Positions 1-9,258 of a DNA stretch of 64,000 bases are shown here, one piece after another. The stretch is from Arthrobacter sp. V1I7. Lineage in GTDB: Bacteria > Actinomycetota > Actinomycetes > Actinomycetales > Micrococcaceae. The stretch spans positions 2,976,001 to 3,040,000 of the forward strand of contig NZ_JAUSYS010000001.1 in assembly GCF_030817015.1 (NCBI RefSeq). The letters run 5' to 3'. The position numbers were made by a program, and so were the translations under genes. Under the pieces are notes generated by a model. That model made no database searches and was not told where the DNA came from. It saw only the letters and a list, made by a program, of their open reading frames with translations. Numbering within the stretch: position 1 is the stretch's first letter; each line of letters starts with the position of its first letter.

Positions 1-618
1 CCCGCCGAGCAGGACTTCCTGATGGGCCACCAGGCCGCGGAGCCGGACGCTGTGGACGCGCACGCCGTCGACCTCGCAGCCGCGGGCGCCGGGAAGTCCG
101 CTGGCAGTGGCATCCGGGCTGGCGGGGACACTGGCGGCAGCCCGCTCCGCTGCGATCAGCTGGGCCGTGCGCACCGCCGTTCCCGACGGCGCGTCCACCT
201 TGTCGGGGTGGTGCAGTTCGATGATTTCCACCGAATCGAAGTACCTTGAGGCTTTGGCGGCGAAGGCGGACGCCAGAACCGAGCCGAGGGCGAAGTTGGG
301 GGCAATCAGGACCCCGACGCCCTGCTGGCCGGCGAGGAGTTCCTCGAGCCGGGCCAGGCGGTCCGCGTCCCAGCCGGTGGTACCGACGACGGCGTGCATG
401 CCGTGTTCGACGGCGAAGCGGACGTTGGCTTCGGTGCTTTCAGGGACTGTCAGGTCCACCACGATCCGGGCTCCGGCAGCCACGAGCGCGTCGAGGGAAT
501 CGTTCCGGCCGAGGGCCGCCACCAGTTTCAGGTCCGCGGCGGCTTCGACAGCCTTCACCGCTTCGGCGCCCATGCGCCCGTTAGCGCCCAGGACGGCGAC
601 TGCGAGTTGTTCGGTCAT
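1..618 (-). CDS. dapB: 4-hydroxy-tetrahydrodipicolinate reductase, partial (C-terminus beyond window)
   Basis: NAD(P)H-dependent cytoplasmic reductase of the diaminopimelate/lysine pathway. The first 206 residues are visible, starting with an ATG (MTEQLAVAVLGANGRMG) and its N-terminal Rossmann glycine motif GANGRMG. Further on are GTTGW, APNFALG and the substrate region ELHHPDKVDAPSGTA, all typical of DapB. The family is usually about 245-275 residues, so roughly the last 40-60 residues lie outside the window. It is the last visible gene of the minus-strand run that starts with the molybdoenzyme, separated from moaE by about 70 bp. In many actinobacteria dapB follows pnp and an M16 peptidase; here those genes lie 20 kb away, so something has been placed between them. 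Confidence 0.95.
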   Translation of the reverse strand, partial: MTEQLAVAVLGANGRMGAEAVKAVEAAADLKLVAALGRNDSLDALVAAGARIVVDLTVPESTEANVRFAVEHGMHAVVGTTGWDADRLARLEELLAGQQGVGVLIAPNFALGSVLASAFAAKASRYFDSVEIIELHHPDKVDAPSGTAVRTAQLIAAERAAASVPASPDATASGLPGARGCEVDGVRVHSVRLRGLVAHQEVLLGG

Positions 619-686
619 GCCATCAACCCTACCGCCGGGGCTCGCAGCCCCATGAACCGGGGTTCCCGCGTTACACGCTGCAGCTC

Positions 687-1172
687 CTACCCGCCGGCAC
701 CGACCCATTCCACCGTGCCGTCGGTAAAGAACTGTTCCTTCCAGATGGGAACCTGTGCCTTGATCCGGTCCACGAGCTCGGAGCAGACCTCAAAGGCCTG
801 GCCCCGGTGCGCGGCCGAGACGGCGCAGACCAGCGCCGGGTCGCCGATCTCCAGCAGGCCGATCCGGTGCGCCGCCCAGATCCGTACCGGCTGGCGCGGC
901 GCGCCGCCGGCATCACCGGCGGGGCTCCCGGCGGCCGCCTGCTCCGCGGCGAGGGCCGCGACGACGTCGGCCATCACCTGGTGCGCGGTGGGGTGCGCGC
1001 TGTAACTGAGCCGCTGCACCGGTTTGCCGCCGTCGTGGTTCCGCACCACGCCGCTGAAGCTGACCACCGCGCCGGCGGTGTCTGATTCGACCGCGGCGAT
1101 GGCCTGGTCCACGGAGATCGGAGCGGCGCTCAGCACCGCGTGGACGACTTCAAATCCTGTGTCAGTGCCCAT
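687..1172 (-). CDS. moaE: molybdopterin synthase catalytic (large) subunit MoaE
   Basis: Together with thiocarboxylated MoaD it transfers sulfur to cyclic pyranopterin monophosphate to make molybdopterin. The protein is 161 residues. The typical run AVVSFSGVVRNHDGG, then LSYSAHPTAHQVM, HRIGLLEIGDPA and the C-terminal catalytic-lysine region KAQVPIWKEQFF are all present. An Ala/Gly-rich insert at about residues 75-92 is unusual but lies in a loop region. The start overlaps the end of mog by 11 bp, which suggests translational coupling. Its partner moaD is not here but about 16 kb downstream on the other strand. Confidence 0.95.
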   Translation of the reverse strand: MGTDTGFEVVHAVLSAAPISVDQAIAAVESDTAGAVVSFSGVVRNHDGGKPVQRLSYSAHPTAHQVMADVVAALAAEQAAAGSPAGDAGGAPRQPVRIWAAHRIGLLEIGDPALVCAVSAAHRGQAFEVCSELVDRIKAQVPIWKEQFFTDGTVEWVGAGG

Positions 1173-1674
1173 GGCTTCCTTCGAGCTGGTCGCAGAGGTG
1201 TCCGAGGACGGGATCCAGCACGCTCAGGCCTTCCATGACGCCCTTTGGGGATCCGGGGAGGTTGACGATGAACGTCTGGCCGGCCGCCCCCGCGTGGCCG
1301 CGGCTCAGCATGGCCATCGGGGTCTTGGCGGTTCCCGCGCTCCTGATTCCTTCCATGATGCCCGGGATCTCGCGGTCCAGCAGGGGCAAGGTCTCTTCCG
1401 GGGTGGCGTCGGTGGGGCTGAGGCCGGTCCCGCCGCTCGTGATGATGACGGCGGGCTGTTGGGTCAGGAGGGCGCGGAGGGCGGCGCCCACCGGTGCCCC
1501 GTCCGGGACCACGAGCGCCGGGAACGGCTCGAAGCCGTGTTCGGTGAGCCAGTCGATGATGACGGGGCCGGTGAGGTCCTCGTAGGCGCCGGAAGCGGCC
1601 CGGGTCGAAGCGATCACGACGCCGGCCTTCCGCCCGGTCGCTTCGCCGTGGCGGTGTGGTTCGGGCATGCTCAT
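1162..1674 (-). CDS. mog: molybdopterin adenylyltransferase / MoaB-Mog family protein
   Basis: A 170-residue member of the MoaB/Mog family, which activates molybdopterin by adenylylation before molybdate insertion. The sequence shows the N-terminal strand [13 protein letters not shown], the pterin-binding signature [15 protein letters not shown] near residues 80-95 and the C-terminal [11 protein letters not shown]. It overlaps moaC by 4 bp upstream and moaE by 11 bp downstream, so moaC-mog-moaE are read as one unit. MoaB- and Mog-type members cannot be told apart reliably by eye; adenylyltransferase is the usual actinobacterial role. Confidence 0.9.
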   Translation of the reverse strand: MSMPEPHRHGEATGRKAGVVIASTRAASGAYEDLTGPVIIDWLTEHGFEPFPALVVPDGAPVGAALRALLTQQPAVIITSGGTGLSPTDATPEETLPLLDREIPGIMEGIRSAGTAKTPMAMLSRGHAGAAGQTFIVNLPGSPKGVMEGLSVLDPVLGHLCDQLEGSHGH

Positions 1675-2237
1675 ATGGTCCAGTCCCCGCTCTTGCCGCC
1701 GCTTTTGGCCAGCACTTTGATGTCCGTCAGGACCGCGTGCTTGTCCACGGCCTTGATCATGTCATACACGCTGAGCGCCGCCACCGAGGCGGCGGTGAGT
1801 GCTTCCATCTCGACGCCGGTGAGGCCGCGGGTCTTGACCGTGGCGAAGACGGTGACGGAGGCGGTGTCCAGTTCGAAGTCGACCGTGACCTTGGCGATCG
1901 GGAGCGGGTGGCACAGAGGGATGAGTTCGGGGGTCTTTTTGGCCGCCATGATGCCGGCGATCCGGGCGACGGCGAGCGCATCGCCCTTGGGCAGGTCGCC
2001 GGCGCCCAGGAGGGCCAGGACCTCGGCCGTGCTGTTGACCGTGGCGGTGGCGGTGGCTTCCCGCGTTGATTCGGCCTTGTTGGAGACGTCGACCATCTGG
2101 GCGGTGCCGTCCTGGCGGAGGTGGGTCAGGGCCGGCTTTCCGGTGGCCGCGTGTCCGGCGTCGGCATTTCCGGCCTCAATGTCATCGGCTGCCGGGTTTC
2201 CCGTTGCGGGGATTTCTGCATCGTTCACAACATCCAT
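1671..2237 (-). CDS. moaC: cyclic pyranopterin monophosphate synthase MoaC
   Basis: Converts 3',8-cyclo-GTP, the MoaA product, to cyclic pyranopterin monophosphate. Chosen start is the ATG of [13 protein letters not shown], giving 188 residues. The core from [15 protein letters not shown] carries the family signatures [10 protein letters not shown] and [22 protein letters not shown] with the catalytic-site lysine soon after. An extra N-terminal stretch of about 40 residues rich in Ala, Asp and Asn precedes the core and is dispensable in most relatives. The first 13 bp overlap the end of moeA in another frame. The long open frame that seems to join moeA and moaC is an artefact of the moeA frameshift, not a real fusion. 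Confidence 0.93.
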   Translation of the reverse strand: MDVVNDAEIPATGNPAADDIEAGNADAGHAATGKPALTHLRQDGTAQMVDVSNKAESTREATATATVNSTAEVLALLGAGDLPKGDALAVARIAGIMAAKKTPELIPLCHPLPIAKVTVDFELDTASVTVFATVKTRGLTGVEMEALTAASVAALSVYDMIKAVDKHAVLTDIKVLAKSGGKSGDWTI

Positions 2238-3449
2238 ACTTCCACCTCTGCGCCTTCGGCGAGCGCGGCAATTCCTTCCGGCACATGGATCAGGGCATTG
2301 GAGTGCGCCAGGGCGGAGACCAGGTGCGAGCCCGCGCCGCCTTCCAGCCGGACCGTACCGTTCGGCTCCAGCGTGCCGCGCCGGACCTGGTGCTTGCCGC
2401 GGGGGGACGTCAGTGCTTCGGCCAGCCGGGCCCGGACGGCTGGACGCGGTGCGGGCGAGCCGAACAGCTCGCCCAGCACGGGGCCGAAGGAACATCTCGA
2501 AGGAGATGAGGCAGCTCACCGGGTTCCCCGGAAACCCGAGGACGGGGACGCCGTCGAACGTGCCGATCCCCTGCGGGCCGCCGGGCTGCATGGCGACGCC
2601 GAGGAATTCGACGTCCTGGCTTTCCATTGCCTGCCGGACCACTTCGTAGGCGCCCTTGCTGACGCCCCCGGTGGTGACGATGAGGTCCGCGTCCGGGGCA
2701 TGCCGGCGCAGCAACCCGGCCAGTTCCTCGGGCCGGTCAGTGGAGATGCCGGTGCGGGTCACGTCGAGCCCGGCCTGGCGCATGGACGACTCGAGCAGGG
2801 TGGCATTGGAATCGTAGATCTTGCCGGGACCGAGGGGACTGCCTGGTTCCACGACTTCGTCCCCGGTGGTGACGAGCAGGATCCTCAGGGCGCGGTACAC
2901 GGCGACCTCGGTGAGCCCGAGCGCGGCCAGCAGTCCCAGCTGTCCCGGCCCCAGGAACGTTCCGACGGCAAGCGCGGGTTCCCCGGCGCGGATGTCGCTG
3001 CCGGCGGCCCGGACGAAGTTCCCGGTGGGGGCGGACGGCAGGGTCACCGTGGCCAGCTCCCCCGGATAGGGGAAAGAATCGGGAACGGCCTGCTCAATGG
3101 GTACGACGGCGTCCGCTCCCGGCGGCATCATGGCCCCGGTCATGATGGGGGCAGCGGTGCCGGGGGCGAGGTTGTCCGGAGCGGCACCGGCGGGAATGGG
3201 CGCCACGACGCGCAGTTCCGTTCCGCCGCCGGCCACGTCCACGCTGCGGATGGCGAAGCCGTCCATCTGGGAGTTGGCGAACGGCGGGAGATCCACCGGA
3301 GCGACGACGTCGGCCGCGAGTCCCTGGCCGAGTGCCGCGAGCAGCGGGAGCCGTTCAATCCGGTCCGGAGTGCGGAGCGGGGCCAGCAGCCGGCGGACCG
3401 ACTCCCGGTGCGCTTCCACGCTGACGCTGCGTGTCTGGGTGCGGTGCAT
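2225..3449 (-). CDS. moeA: molybdopterin molybdenumtransferase MoeA, broken by a one-base frameshift
   Basis: Inserts molybdate into adenylylated molybdopterin. Residues 1 to about 320 read intact, with [47 protein letters not shown] and the [16 protein letters not shown] motif. After FEMFLRP the frame is lost. The C-terminal domain ([20 protein letters not shown] onward, ending VEVWML) continues in the next frame. The switch is at a run of four G on the plus strand at 2480-2483; removing one base restores a protein of about 407 residues, the normal length. Either a sequencing error in the homopolymer or a recent mutation. It lies between the molybdoenzyme and moaC. Confidence 0.9.
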
Positions 3450-3525
3450 AGGTTTCCTGACCCCTCGTTGTGAGCCTATTCCGGCTGTTGGTCCCGGCCC
3501 TTGGTCCTGACGCGAGTCCGGCTCG

Positions 3526-5088
3526 CTAGGACTTCACGTCCACTGTAACCGTGTGATAGCCGGTGGCTCCGCTGGGCGCTACCGGGGCGCGGTCCTCCAC
3601 CTGCGGGGCGCCGTCGAGGTCGATGGCCCGGACCTGCACCTCGTACTGTCCCGGGGTGAGCTGCAGGGCCAGCTTCCACTGATACCACGTGTCTTTGGAG
3701 ATGCCGGGCGCCAGGTCGGCCTGCTGCCAGTCGCCGCGGTTGACCCGCAGCTCCACCTTGCCGATGCCGGTGTGCTGGGCCCAGGCGACGCCGCCGAATG
3801 CCACCTCGCCGGCGGAGACGGAGCGTCCGCCGCGGGGAACGTCGATGCGGGAGGAGGTCTTGATCGGGCCGCGCTCGCTCCAGCCCCGCGGCGTCCAATA
3901 GGCAACGTCATCCGCGAAGCGGGTCACCTTCAGCTCGGTGACCCATTTCGTCGCCGAGACGTAGCCGTAGAGGCCGGGAACGATGAGGCGCGCGGGGAAG
4001 CCGTGTTCCAGCGGCAGCGGCTCACCGTTCATGCCGACGGCCAGGAGCGCATCCCGGTTGTCCGTCAGCACCTCCAGCGGGGTGCCAGCGGTCCAGCCGT
4101 CCGTGCTGCGGGAGAGCACCATGTCCGCGCCGGCTTGGGGTCCCGCCAGCGCCAGCAGGTCACGGACCGGCCAGCCCAGCCAGCGGGCATTGCCGATCAG
4201 GTCTCCGCCCACTTCGTTGGAGACGCAGGCGATGGTCACGTGCCGTTCAACCATGGGCTTGGCCAGCAGTGCGGCGAAGTCAAGTTCGATTTCGCGCTCC
4301 ACGAGGCCGGTGACCTTCAGCTGCCATTCGCCGGGGTCCACCACCGGGACCCGCAGCGCGGTGTCGATCCGGTAGAAGTCCTTGTTGGGGGTCACGAGCG
4401 GGCCGATGCCGTCCAGCCGCAGTTCGGCTCCTGCCGGGACCGGCGGGGCGGGAGAAGCGGGCGCCGGGAGCACGAGCTTGCTCCGCAGCTCGCTGACGAC
4501 GGCGGCGGCACCCCTCACAGTGGCGGCGAGCACCGCGCCGAGGGCGGCGACGGCGGCCGTTCCGCCGAGCATCCGGAGGAAGCGCCGGCGCGCGGGGTCG
4601 CCGGCCTGGGCCTGCCATTCCCCCAGCCGCCCGATCAGCCAGCGCAGCAGGGCGATGCCCAGCGCCGCGACCAGCAGCGGGATGGGGATCGCGGTCGCGG
4701 TCGCCTCGGCCCGCCCCAGCACCGCCACGAGACCCACGGCTCCGAAGACCGCAATGACGGCGACCCCGGCGAAGCGGCGACGCAGCTCAAGGATCCCGGA
4801 CAGGGCCGCCAGCCCGGCAATCGCAAGGGCCATGCCGGCCAGCAGCGCCACCTTGTCGGCGGTGCCGAACAGCGCGATCGCCCAGTCCTTGACCGCCGGC
4901 GGCACGGCGTCGATCACCGCGCCCCCGACGGCGGTCACCGGCGAGACGGAAGGGCTCAGGAGGCCGGCGGCGACCTCGCCCAGCACCACGCCGGTACCGA
5001 CCGCCACGACGCCTGCCGCCGCGGCCCACCAGCGGAGCTGCCGGTTTCCGCTGGGCGCGGCGGGCGGCGCTGTCTGGAGCGTGTTCAT
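3526..5088 (-). CDS. membrane-anchored molybdopterin-dependent oxidoreductase, sulfite oxidase type
   Basis: 520 residues from the ATG of MNTLQTAPP; an upstream in-frame start would add only a basic stretch with no family resemblance. About residues 18-190 contain roughly five hydrophobic segments, followed by [10 protein letters not shown], resembling a twin-arginine-like anchor region. From about residue 225 comes the oxidoreductase molybdopterin-binding domain ([19 protein letters not shown]), with the probable molybdenum-ligand cysteine at residue 288 in [18 protein letters not shown]. The C-terminal part ([20 protein letters not shown]) matches the Mo-co dimerisation domain. It heads the moeA-moaC-mog-moaE run, so cofactor synthesis and its user are neighbours. 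No haem-binding motif is visible; the substrate is unknown. Confidence 0.88.
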   Translation of the reverse strand: MNTLQTAPPAAPSGNRQLRWWAAAAGVVAVGTGVVLGEVAAGLLSPSVSPVTAVGGAVIDAVPPAVKDWAIALFGTADKVALLAGMALAIAGLAALSGILELRRRFAGVAVIAVFGAVGLVAVLGRAEATATAIPIPLLVAALGIALLRWLIGRLGEWQAQAGDPARRRFLRMLGGTAAVAALGAVLAATVRGAAAVVSELRSKLVLPAPASPAPPVPAGAELRLDGIGPLVTPNKDFYRIDTALRVPVVDPGEWQLKVTGLVEREIELDFAALLAKPMVERHVTIACVSNEVGGDLIGNARWLGWPVRDLLALAGPQAGADMVLSRSTDGWTAGTPLEVLTDNRDALLAVGMNGEPLPLEHGFPARLIVPGLYGYVSATKWVTELKVTRFADDVAYWTPRGWSERGPIKTSSRIDVPRGGRSVSAGEVAFGGVAWAQHTGIGKVELRVNRGDWQQADLAPGISKDTWYQWKLALQLTPGQYEVQVRAIDLDGAPQVEDRAPVAPSGATGYHTVTVDVKS

Positions 5089-5177
5089 GTCTCCAGCATA
5101 GGTTCGGCGGCGCGCCGCGGCACGGCATCGACAGGCCCTCGTACGGACTCGCATCTTCTCGCTCGCCCAGCGGAGCG

Positions 5178-6377
5178 TCAGGTCTTCCTGTCGTCCGGTT
5201 TCCTGCCGACGTCGGATCCTGCAATAACGGAGAGGGCGCCGAGCAAGACGGCGGCATTAGTCCAGAAGATGCCCAGGACTCCGAAGGGCGCGGCCAGAGT
5301 TCCCACGGCGAGGGGCATTGAAATCTGGGCCAAGCGGTTTGCCGCCAAGCGAAGCCCAAGGACTGCCCCGTGGCGGGAGGGGTCCGTCAGCGCTATCACC
5401 CAAGCCATGGTCAAAGGTTGCGGTATCCCCAAGCCAAGTCCCAGGCCGATCATGACAGCTATTGCACCGTACGGCCCCACGAGCGGAAGCGCTATCAATG
5501 CCAGGACCGCGGTGGTGATTGAGATGATGAGGACGGCCTTGCGGCCAAACCTGCCGATAAGCCTGGCCAGACCCAGCCTGCTCAACACCGAGACAGCGGC
5601 CCGCAACGCCAGCAACAGACCAACCACGGGTGCCCCGATGTTCTTTTCCGTGGCCCACACCGGTACGAAGGCGTACATCAGGTCCACGGTGACCAACACC
5701 GCCGCACTGACCGCGAGTGACCGCCACAGACCTGGTGAGGCGATAAGCCGGCCTGTGGCCGAAGCCGTGGAAGCATGCCGCCGTCTTTGGGACCGCAGCC
5801 TTGCGTCAGCGCCACGGAGGAAGAAGTAGGGCGGGGCCCCCAGCAGGGTGAATGCCAGACAAACCAGCAGCCCCAAGCCCGTGTCGGGAAGGGCCCCGCT
5901 GCTGCCTGCGCCGAAAGATGCCACAACCGTGACGGCCGGTGGTCCGATGAGCTGGCCTATGGACGCCGCGGCAGTGAGAGCTCCGAAGGCGCTGTCCCTG
6001 GAATCCGCTGTGCTGGCATGGGCGACGAAGGTCTGCTGTCCCACCATCACCAGAAGGTGGCCCAGGCCGACGAGGGCGCTTGCGGCCAATAGTGCGGGCA
6101 GGCCAGGGACCATGAGCATGGCCGCGGTGCCTGCCGCCGCCGTGAGCAGGCCTGCAACCGCCATGCCGGTTCCGCCGAACCGGTCGGCGATGCGTCCTGC
6201 CGGCAGTGCCGCCAGCAGGGCAGGTAAGGCGAAGCTCGAGGCGAGCGCGCCCAGGAAAGCCGGATCTGCACCGCTCGCCAGCGCCCGGTAGCCGATGATG
6301 AGCCGGATGCCAGTCCAGGCGGCCTGCGCCAGAACAGCCTGGGTGCTGAGGATCAGCCGCCAGGGATTCCTGCTCAA
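5178..6377 (-). CDS. MFS transporter, substrate unknown; start uncertain
   Basis: A 399-residue, strongly hydrophobic protein with about 12 predicted helices. The conserved loop GRIADRFGGTG between helices 2 and 3 is the major facilitator signature, and there is a central basic loop (RSQRRRHAS). The frame opens with TTG and lacks a ribosome-binding site. An ATG at 6430 does have a good one (AAGGA seven bases upstream) but runs in a different frame and stops after 18 codons at a TGA overlapping the TTG. So either the gene starts 18 codons earlier and has lost one base, or it is translated by coupling from a tiny leader. No neighbour suggests a substrate. Confidence 0.85.
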   Translation of the reverse strand: MSRNPWRLILSTQAVLAQAAWTGIRLIIGYRALASGADPAFLGALASSFALPALLAALPAGRIADRFGGTGMAVAGLLTAAAGTAAMLMVPGLPALLAASALVGLGHLLVMVGQQTFVAHASTADSRDSAFGALTAAASIGQLIGPPAVTVVASFGAGSSGALPDTGLGLLVCLAFTLLGAPPYFFLRGADARLRSQRRRHASTASATGRLIASPGLWRSLAVSAAVLVTVDLMYAFVPVWATEKNIGAPVVGLLLALRAAVSVLSRLGLARLIGRFGRKAVLIISITTAVLALIALPLVGPYGAIAVMIGLGLGLGIPQPLTMAWVIALTDPSRHGAVLGLRLAANRLAQISMPLAVGTLAAPFGVLGIFWTNAAVLLGALSVIAGSDVGRKPDDRKT

Positions 6378-6430
6378 TGGGTGGGCGGAATGTTTTTGGT
6401 CCCGCCGGGGTGCCGGGCACTGTCACTCAT
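6374..6430 (-). other. 18-codon leader ORF or frameshifted start of the MFS gene
   Basis: ATG with a strong Shine-Dalgarno (AAGGA) begins MSDSARHPGGTKNIPPTH and ends in TGA that overlaps the TTG of the MFS frame. The lack of any ribosome-binding site at the TTG makes a lost base in the true N-terminus at least as likely as a coupled leader peptide. Confidence 0.4.
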
Positions 6431-6584
6431 ACTTTTCCTTCACCGCCTGGTTCCGCTTTGTTAGGCCGCATCCCGCTGAGGGGCGCCGACCGCTCGGGAT
6501 CACCGGGACGAGCGTCAAGGGTGAGCGTACCCTCGCGCAAAGAAGGGAGCGAGTGGGCTGTTTCGGATCGGCACTTCGTTCCGG

Positions 6585-7574
6585 TCAGGTTAATGCGGTG
6601 GCATTGGCGGGCGAGCCGGTGCCTCCGGTGATATTCAGTGGTTTGATGCTGATGAAGGCGTCCCAGCAGCCGGTGGTTTTCATGTGCCGGCTGAGGGGGC
6701 CGAGTTTCCAGAGTTCGCCGAGGGGCATGCCGAGTTTGGCGAGGAGTTGCTGGTGCATCATGCCGTGATCGTTCGGGGCCGAGAGCTGGAAGGGGCTTTC
6801 GGGCACGACGGGCAGGCATTCGAGGGCAAAGTTGTCGGCGGCGATCACTGCGAGCTGGTTGTCCCAGGCCCAGGCGACGAAATCCTGCGACTGGGTGATG
6901 CCGCTGGCCCGTCGGCTGTCCCGAGTCCGTTGTTTTTCCTCCGGAGTCAGGGCCAGGAACCATTCGCACCAACCCGTGTGGAGCATGAGGATGTCACCCG
7001 GGCGGATGCTGAGGGACTGGGCCGCTATGGCTGTCTGGACCAGGTTCAGGGTGAGCGGTTCTCCGCCTGCATGGTCTATCGGCTCGCCCAGAACGTTACG
7101 GTACCCGTCGAGGTCGACCAGGATTCCCCTGCCGGCGATAGGGTTTTCTGCCCATTCCTGGATGCCGAGTTCCGGGGTGCCTTCCCGGACCTGGTCGTCC
7201 GGGGTGCCGTTATAGAAGCCGATGTCGTCTGCCCGGCGGTGCCGGAGCCCGTCGATTTGTGTGGATCCCTGAAGGTAGTACCCGTCCAGGTAGTCGTCGC
7301 GGTGGGCCGGGTGCGAGGAGTAGATGGTGTGCCGCGGGGCTGTGCGTTTGAGTGACATTCCGGGATCGAAGGCATCGGCCGGGTAGTCCAGGCCGAAGAC
7401 CTTTCCGGTCCTGATGCAGTTCCTGGCCTCCAGGATGGCGTCCTGGCTGATGAAGGAAGGCGTTCCGCGGTGCGGTGCGGGGAACAGCCCCCAGGAGGTC
7501 CCGGCGAGCCTGCCCTCCCGTTCCAGGAGCCCCGCGAACGTCGGGTAGGTTCCGGCCTCGGTGGTGCTTGTCAT
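6585..7574 (-). CDS. cyclase-family (PF04199-like) metal-dependent hydrolase
   Basis: 329 residues from the ATG of MTSTTEAGTYP, which overlaps the stop of the small membrane protein upstream by 4 bp. The fold resembles kynurenine formamidase and isatin hydrolase, which open amide or lactam rings. Visible signatures are GSTQIDGLRHRR (where the short subfamily has a GTHxDxPxH metal site), GRGILVDLDGYRN, GDILMLHTGWCEWF and the C-terminal DNFALECLP and MMHQQLLAKLGMPLGE. The replacement of the metal-site histidine by Gln is typical of the longer, about 330-residue branch as I know it. It is the last gene of the IclR-linked catabolic set. A role on the imported carboxylate or its ring-closed form is inferred. 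Confidence 0.8.
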   Translation of the reverse strand: MTSTTEAGTYPTFAGLLEREGRLAGTSWGLFPAPHRGTPSFISQDAILEARNCIRTGKVFGLDYPADAFDPGMSLKRTAPRHTIYSSHPAHRDDYLDGYYLQGSTQIDGLRHRRADDIGFYNGTPDDQVREGTPELGIQEWAENPIAGRGILVDLDGYRNVLGEPIDHAGGEPLTLNLVQTAIAAQSLSIRPGDILMLHTGWCEWFLALTPEEKQRTRDSRRASGITQSQDFVAWAWDNQLAVIAADNFALECLPVVPESPFQLSAPNDHGMMHQQLLAKLGMPLGELWKLGPLSRHMKTTGCWDAFISIKPLNITGGTGSPANATALT

Positions 7575-7828
7575 CGCGTTGTTGCTTCCTGGGGGGTCTG
7601 TCCCTGTATCTGGCGGGGTTTGTAGCTCAGGAGGAAGCCTGCGATCGCGCAGACGGACGCCGCGATGCACATCGGGGGCTTGACGGATTCGTTGAAAAAC
7701 GCCAACCAGCCACCCTGTCCGGCGATCAGGGCGAGGGCCTGCCCTGTCACAAACAGCACCCCGCCCAGCAGGAGGGCTGCCAGGGTATGGACGAAGATGA
7801 CTTCGACGGTTCTTCTGGTCTTGTACAT
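7571..7828 (-). CDS. small two-helix membrane protein, probable partner of the DctM-like permease
   Basis: 85 residues starting MYKTRRTVEVIFVHTL. Two hydrophobic segments lie at about residues 10-33 and 49-67, separated by a short loop (GQGGWLAFFNESVKPP), with a polar tail (KPRQIQGQTPQEATTR). It sits 11 bp after the large permease and overlaps the cyclase gene by 4 bp. Position suggests the small membrane subunit of a TRAP-like system, but it is half the size of a normal DctQ, which has four helices, and I see no DctQ signature. It could equally be a small accessory protein of an unrecognised type. Confidence 0.7.
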   Translation of the reverse strand: MYKTRRTVEVIFVHTLAALLLGGVLFVTGQALALIAGQGGWLAFFNESVKPPMCIAASVCAIAGFLLSYKPRQIQGQTPQEATTR

Positions 7829-7839
7829 GTCTTGGTTCC

Positions 7840-9177
7840 TTAGATCGGCAGGATGCCGAGGATGATCAGCACGCCGATGCCGAGCAGTGGCAGGGCGTAG
7901 TGGGTGAGCAGGCGGGCGAAGGTTTTGATCGGGTCCACGTCGGCGATGCCGCAGGCGACATACAACGGGGCGCCTCCCGGGGGAACCGCGGCTTCGCAGG
8001 AGGAGAAGACCAGCACTGCGACGGCTGCGGTGGTGGCCGGAACGCCGGCGGCAACGAGTGTGGCGACGCCAACGGTTCCGACAGCGGCCATGGTGGCCGT
8101 CGCGGACAGCGGTGCGGCCACGGCGATGACGATCAGCCCGATCAGGATGGCGAGCAGCCACAGGGGCAGGTTCATCTGGTTGAGCAGGGCGGTCATCTGC
8201 TTGGGGAGGCCGGTGGCGGCGAGGGCGTTGGCCCCGGCGAAGGCGAAGACGACCGTGACGCCGACGACGCCGAACCTGGGTGCGGAGTGTTGCAGGAGCG
8301 CCCACCAGGCACGGCCGTTGCCCGGCAGCCGTTTCCTGCCCAGGAGGGCCCCGGTGATGATCAGGACGACCGGGATCCAGACGATGACGCTGACGGTCTT
8401 GGTGATGTCCCCTCCGGTCCAGTCGGAAAGTGCCGTCGCGGCGGCGCCGGAGGTGATGATCAGCGGGATGGCCACCACGACGAACAGCAGGGTCGTGGCC
8501 CAGCCGCGTCCGAAGGCTGTCCGGACGGGCAGCCGGTGTGCTGGGTCCAGTGGGGTCATCCCGCTTTTGCGGACCAGCAGCCAGGTGACGATCAGCCGGT
8601 GCAGGAAGCACCACAACCCGCCGATGAGCAGGGGAAGGACGAGTTCATTGACGTCCAGCAGGGGCCCGACAGTGGCGGATCCGACGAGGACGAACATGGA
8701 GGCACTGAACGGGAACGTGATGCCCATTCCCGCATTTCCGGCGACGAGCGTCGCCGCCGACGGCTTGTCGAGGCGGGATTTTTCCATCCAGGGGATGGTC
8801 ACGGAACCCACTGTCGCGGCGATCGCTGCCTGGTTGTGGACGACCCCGCCCAGGCCGGCGGACGCCACGGTCGAGACCCAGGCGGGTCCGCCCTTGACGC
8901 CGCCGATCAGGGAGTTCAGCAGGTCGATGAGCCGGTCCAGCACACCGGTTTTGTCCAACAGGTATCCCATGAAGACGAACGCCATGGTGGCATAGACGAT
9001 TTCGTCGGTCACGGCCGAGTAGAGCGCGGCACCTCCGGTCTGTGCCGCGGCGGGCCCGGTGAACGGGAGCACGACCAGGAAGCCGAGGATCATGGCCTCT
9101 CCGACGCTGCGTTTGATCACCGTCGTCCATAGCAGAATGACCGTCAGGTAGGCTCCGAGTGCCCAGATGCCGATCAT
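7840..9177 (-). CDS. TRAP-type (DctM-like) large permease subunit
   Basis: 445 residues, hydrophobic throughout, with about 11-12 helices. It resembles the DctM/ion-transporter superfamily: VVHNQAAIAATVGSVTIPWM and the C-terminal FSSCEAAVPPGGAPLYVACGIADVDP, which matches the family's pore-like re-entrant motif near PPxxP. The partner is a small two-helix protein. No TRAP solute-binding protein (DctP) is encoded nearby. A separate tripartite tricarboxylate transporter with its own binding protein lies upstream in the same operon, so two uptake systems serve one cluster. One may be an importer and the other an exporter of a pathway product; that is inference. Confidence 0.8.
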   Translation of the reverse strand: MIGIWALGAYLTVILLWTTVIKRSVGEAMILGFLVVLPFTGPAAAQTGGAALYSAVTDEIVYATMAFVFMGYLLDKTGVLDRLIDLLNSLIGGVKGGPAWVSTVASAGLGGVVHNQAAIAATVGSVTIPWMEKSRLDKPSAATLVAGNAGMGITFPFSASMFVLVGSATVGPLLDVNELVLPLLIGGLWCFLHRLIVTWLLVRKSGMTPLDPAHRLPVRTAFGRGWATTLLFVVVAIPLIITSGAAATALSDWTGGDITKTVSVIVWIPVVLIITGALLGRKRLPGNGRAWWALLQHSAPRFGVVGVTVVFAFAGANALAATGLPKQMTALLNQMNLPLWLLAILIGLIVIAVAAPLSATATMAAVGTVGVATLVAAGVPATTAAVAVLVFSSCEAAVPPGGAPLYVACGIADVDPIKTFARLLTHYALPLLGIGVLIILGILPI

Positions 9178-9258
9178 GCTGCTGCTCCTGACGGGGATTT
9201 CTTTGCTGGTGGAAGGTTCACCGTTGATTCCTGTCCCTGATTCTGCCTGATGCCGGGA

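Noticed and set aside
1671..3449. A 592-residue MoeA-MoaC fusion protein
   Set aside because: The joining part is an Arg/Pro-rich out-of-frame read, and the true MoeA C-terminus exists in the next frame. A single extra base explains it.
3553..5829. Very long plus-strand open frames opposite the molybdoenzyme (also 37004-39322 opposite infB)
   Set aside because: They mirror the GC-rich codon pattern of the real minus-strand genes, have no ribosome sites and read as low-complexity Arg/Gly/His.
6585..7574. kynB (kynurenine formamidase) for the kynA-kynU pathway
   Set aside because: It is in a different, IclR-linked operon 18 kb away, belongs to the longer cyclase branch and has an altered metal-site motif, so the specific name is not justified.
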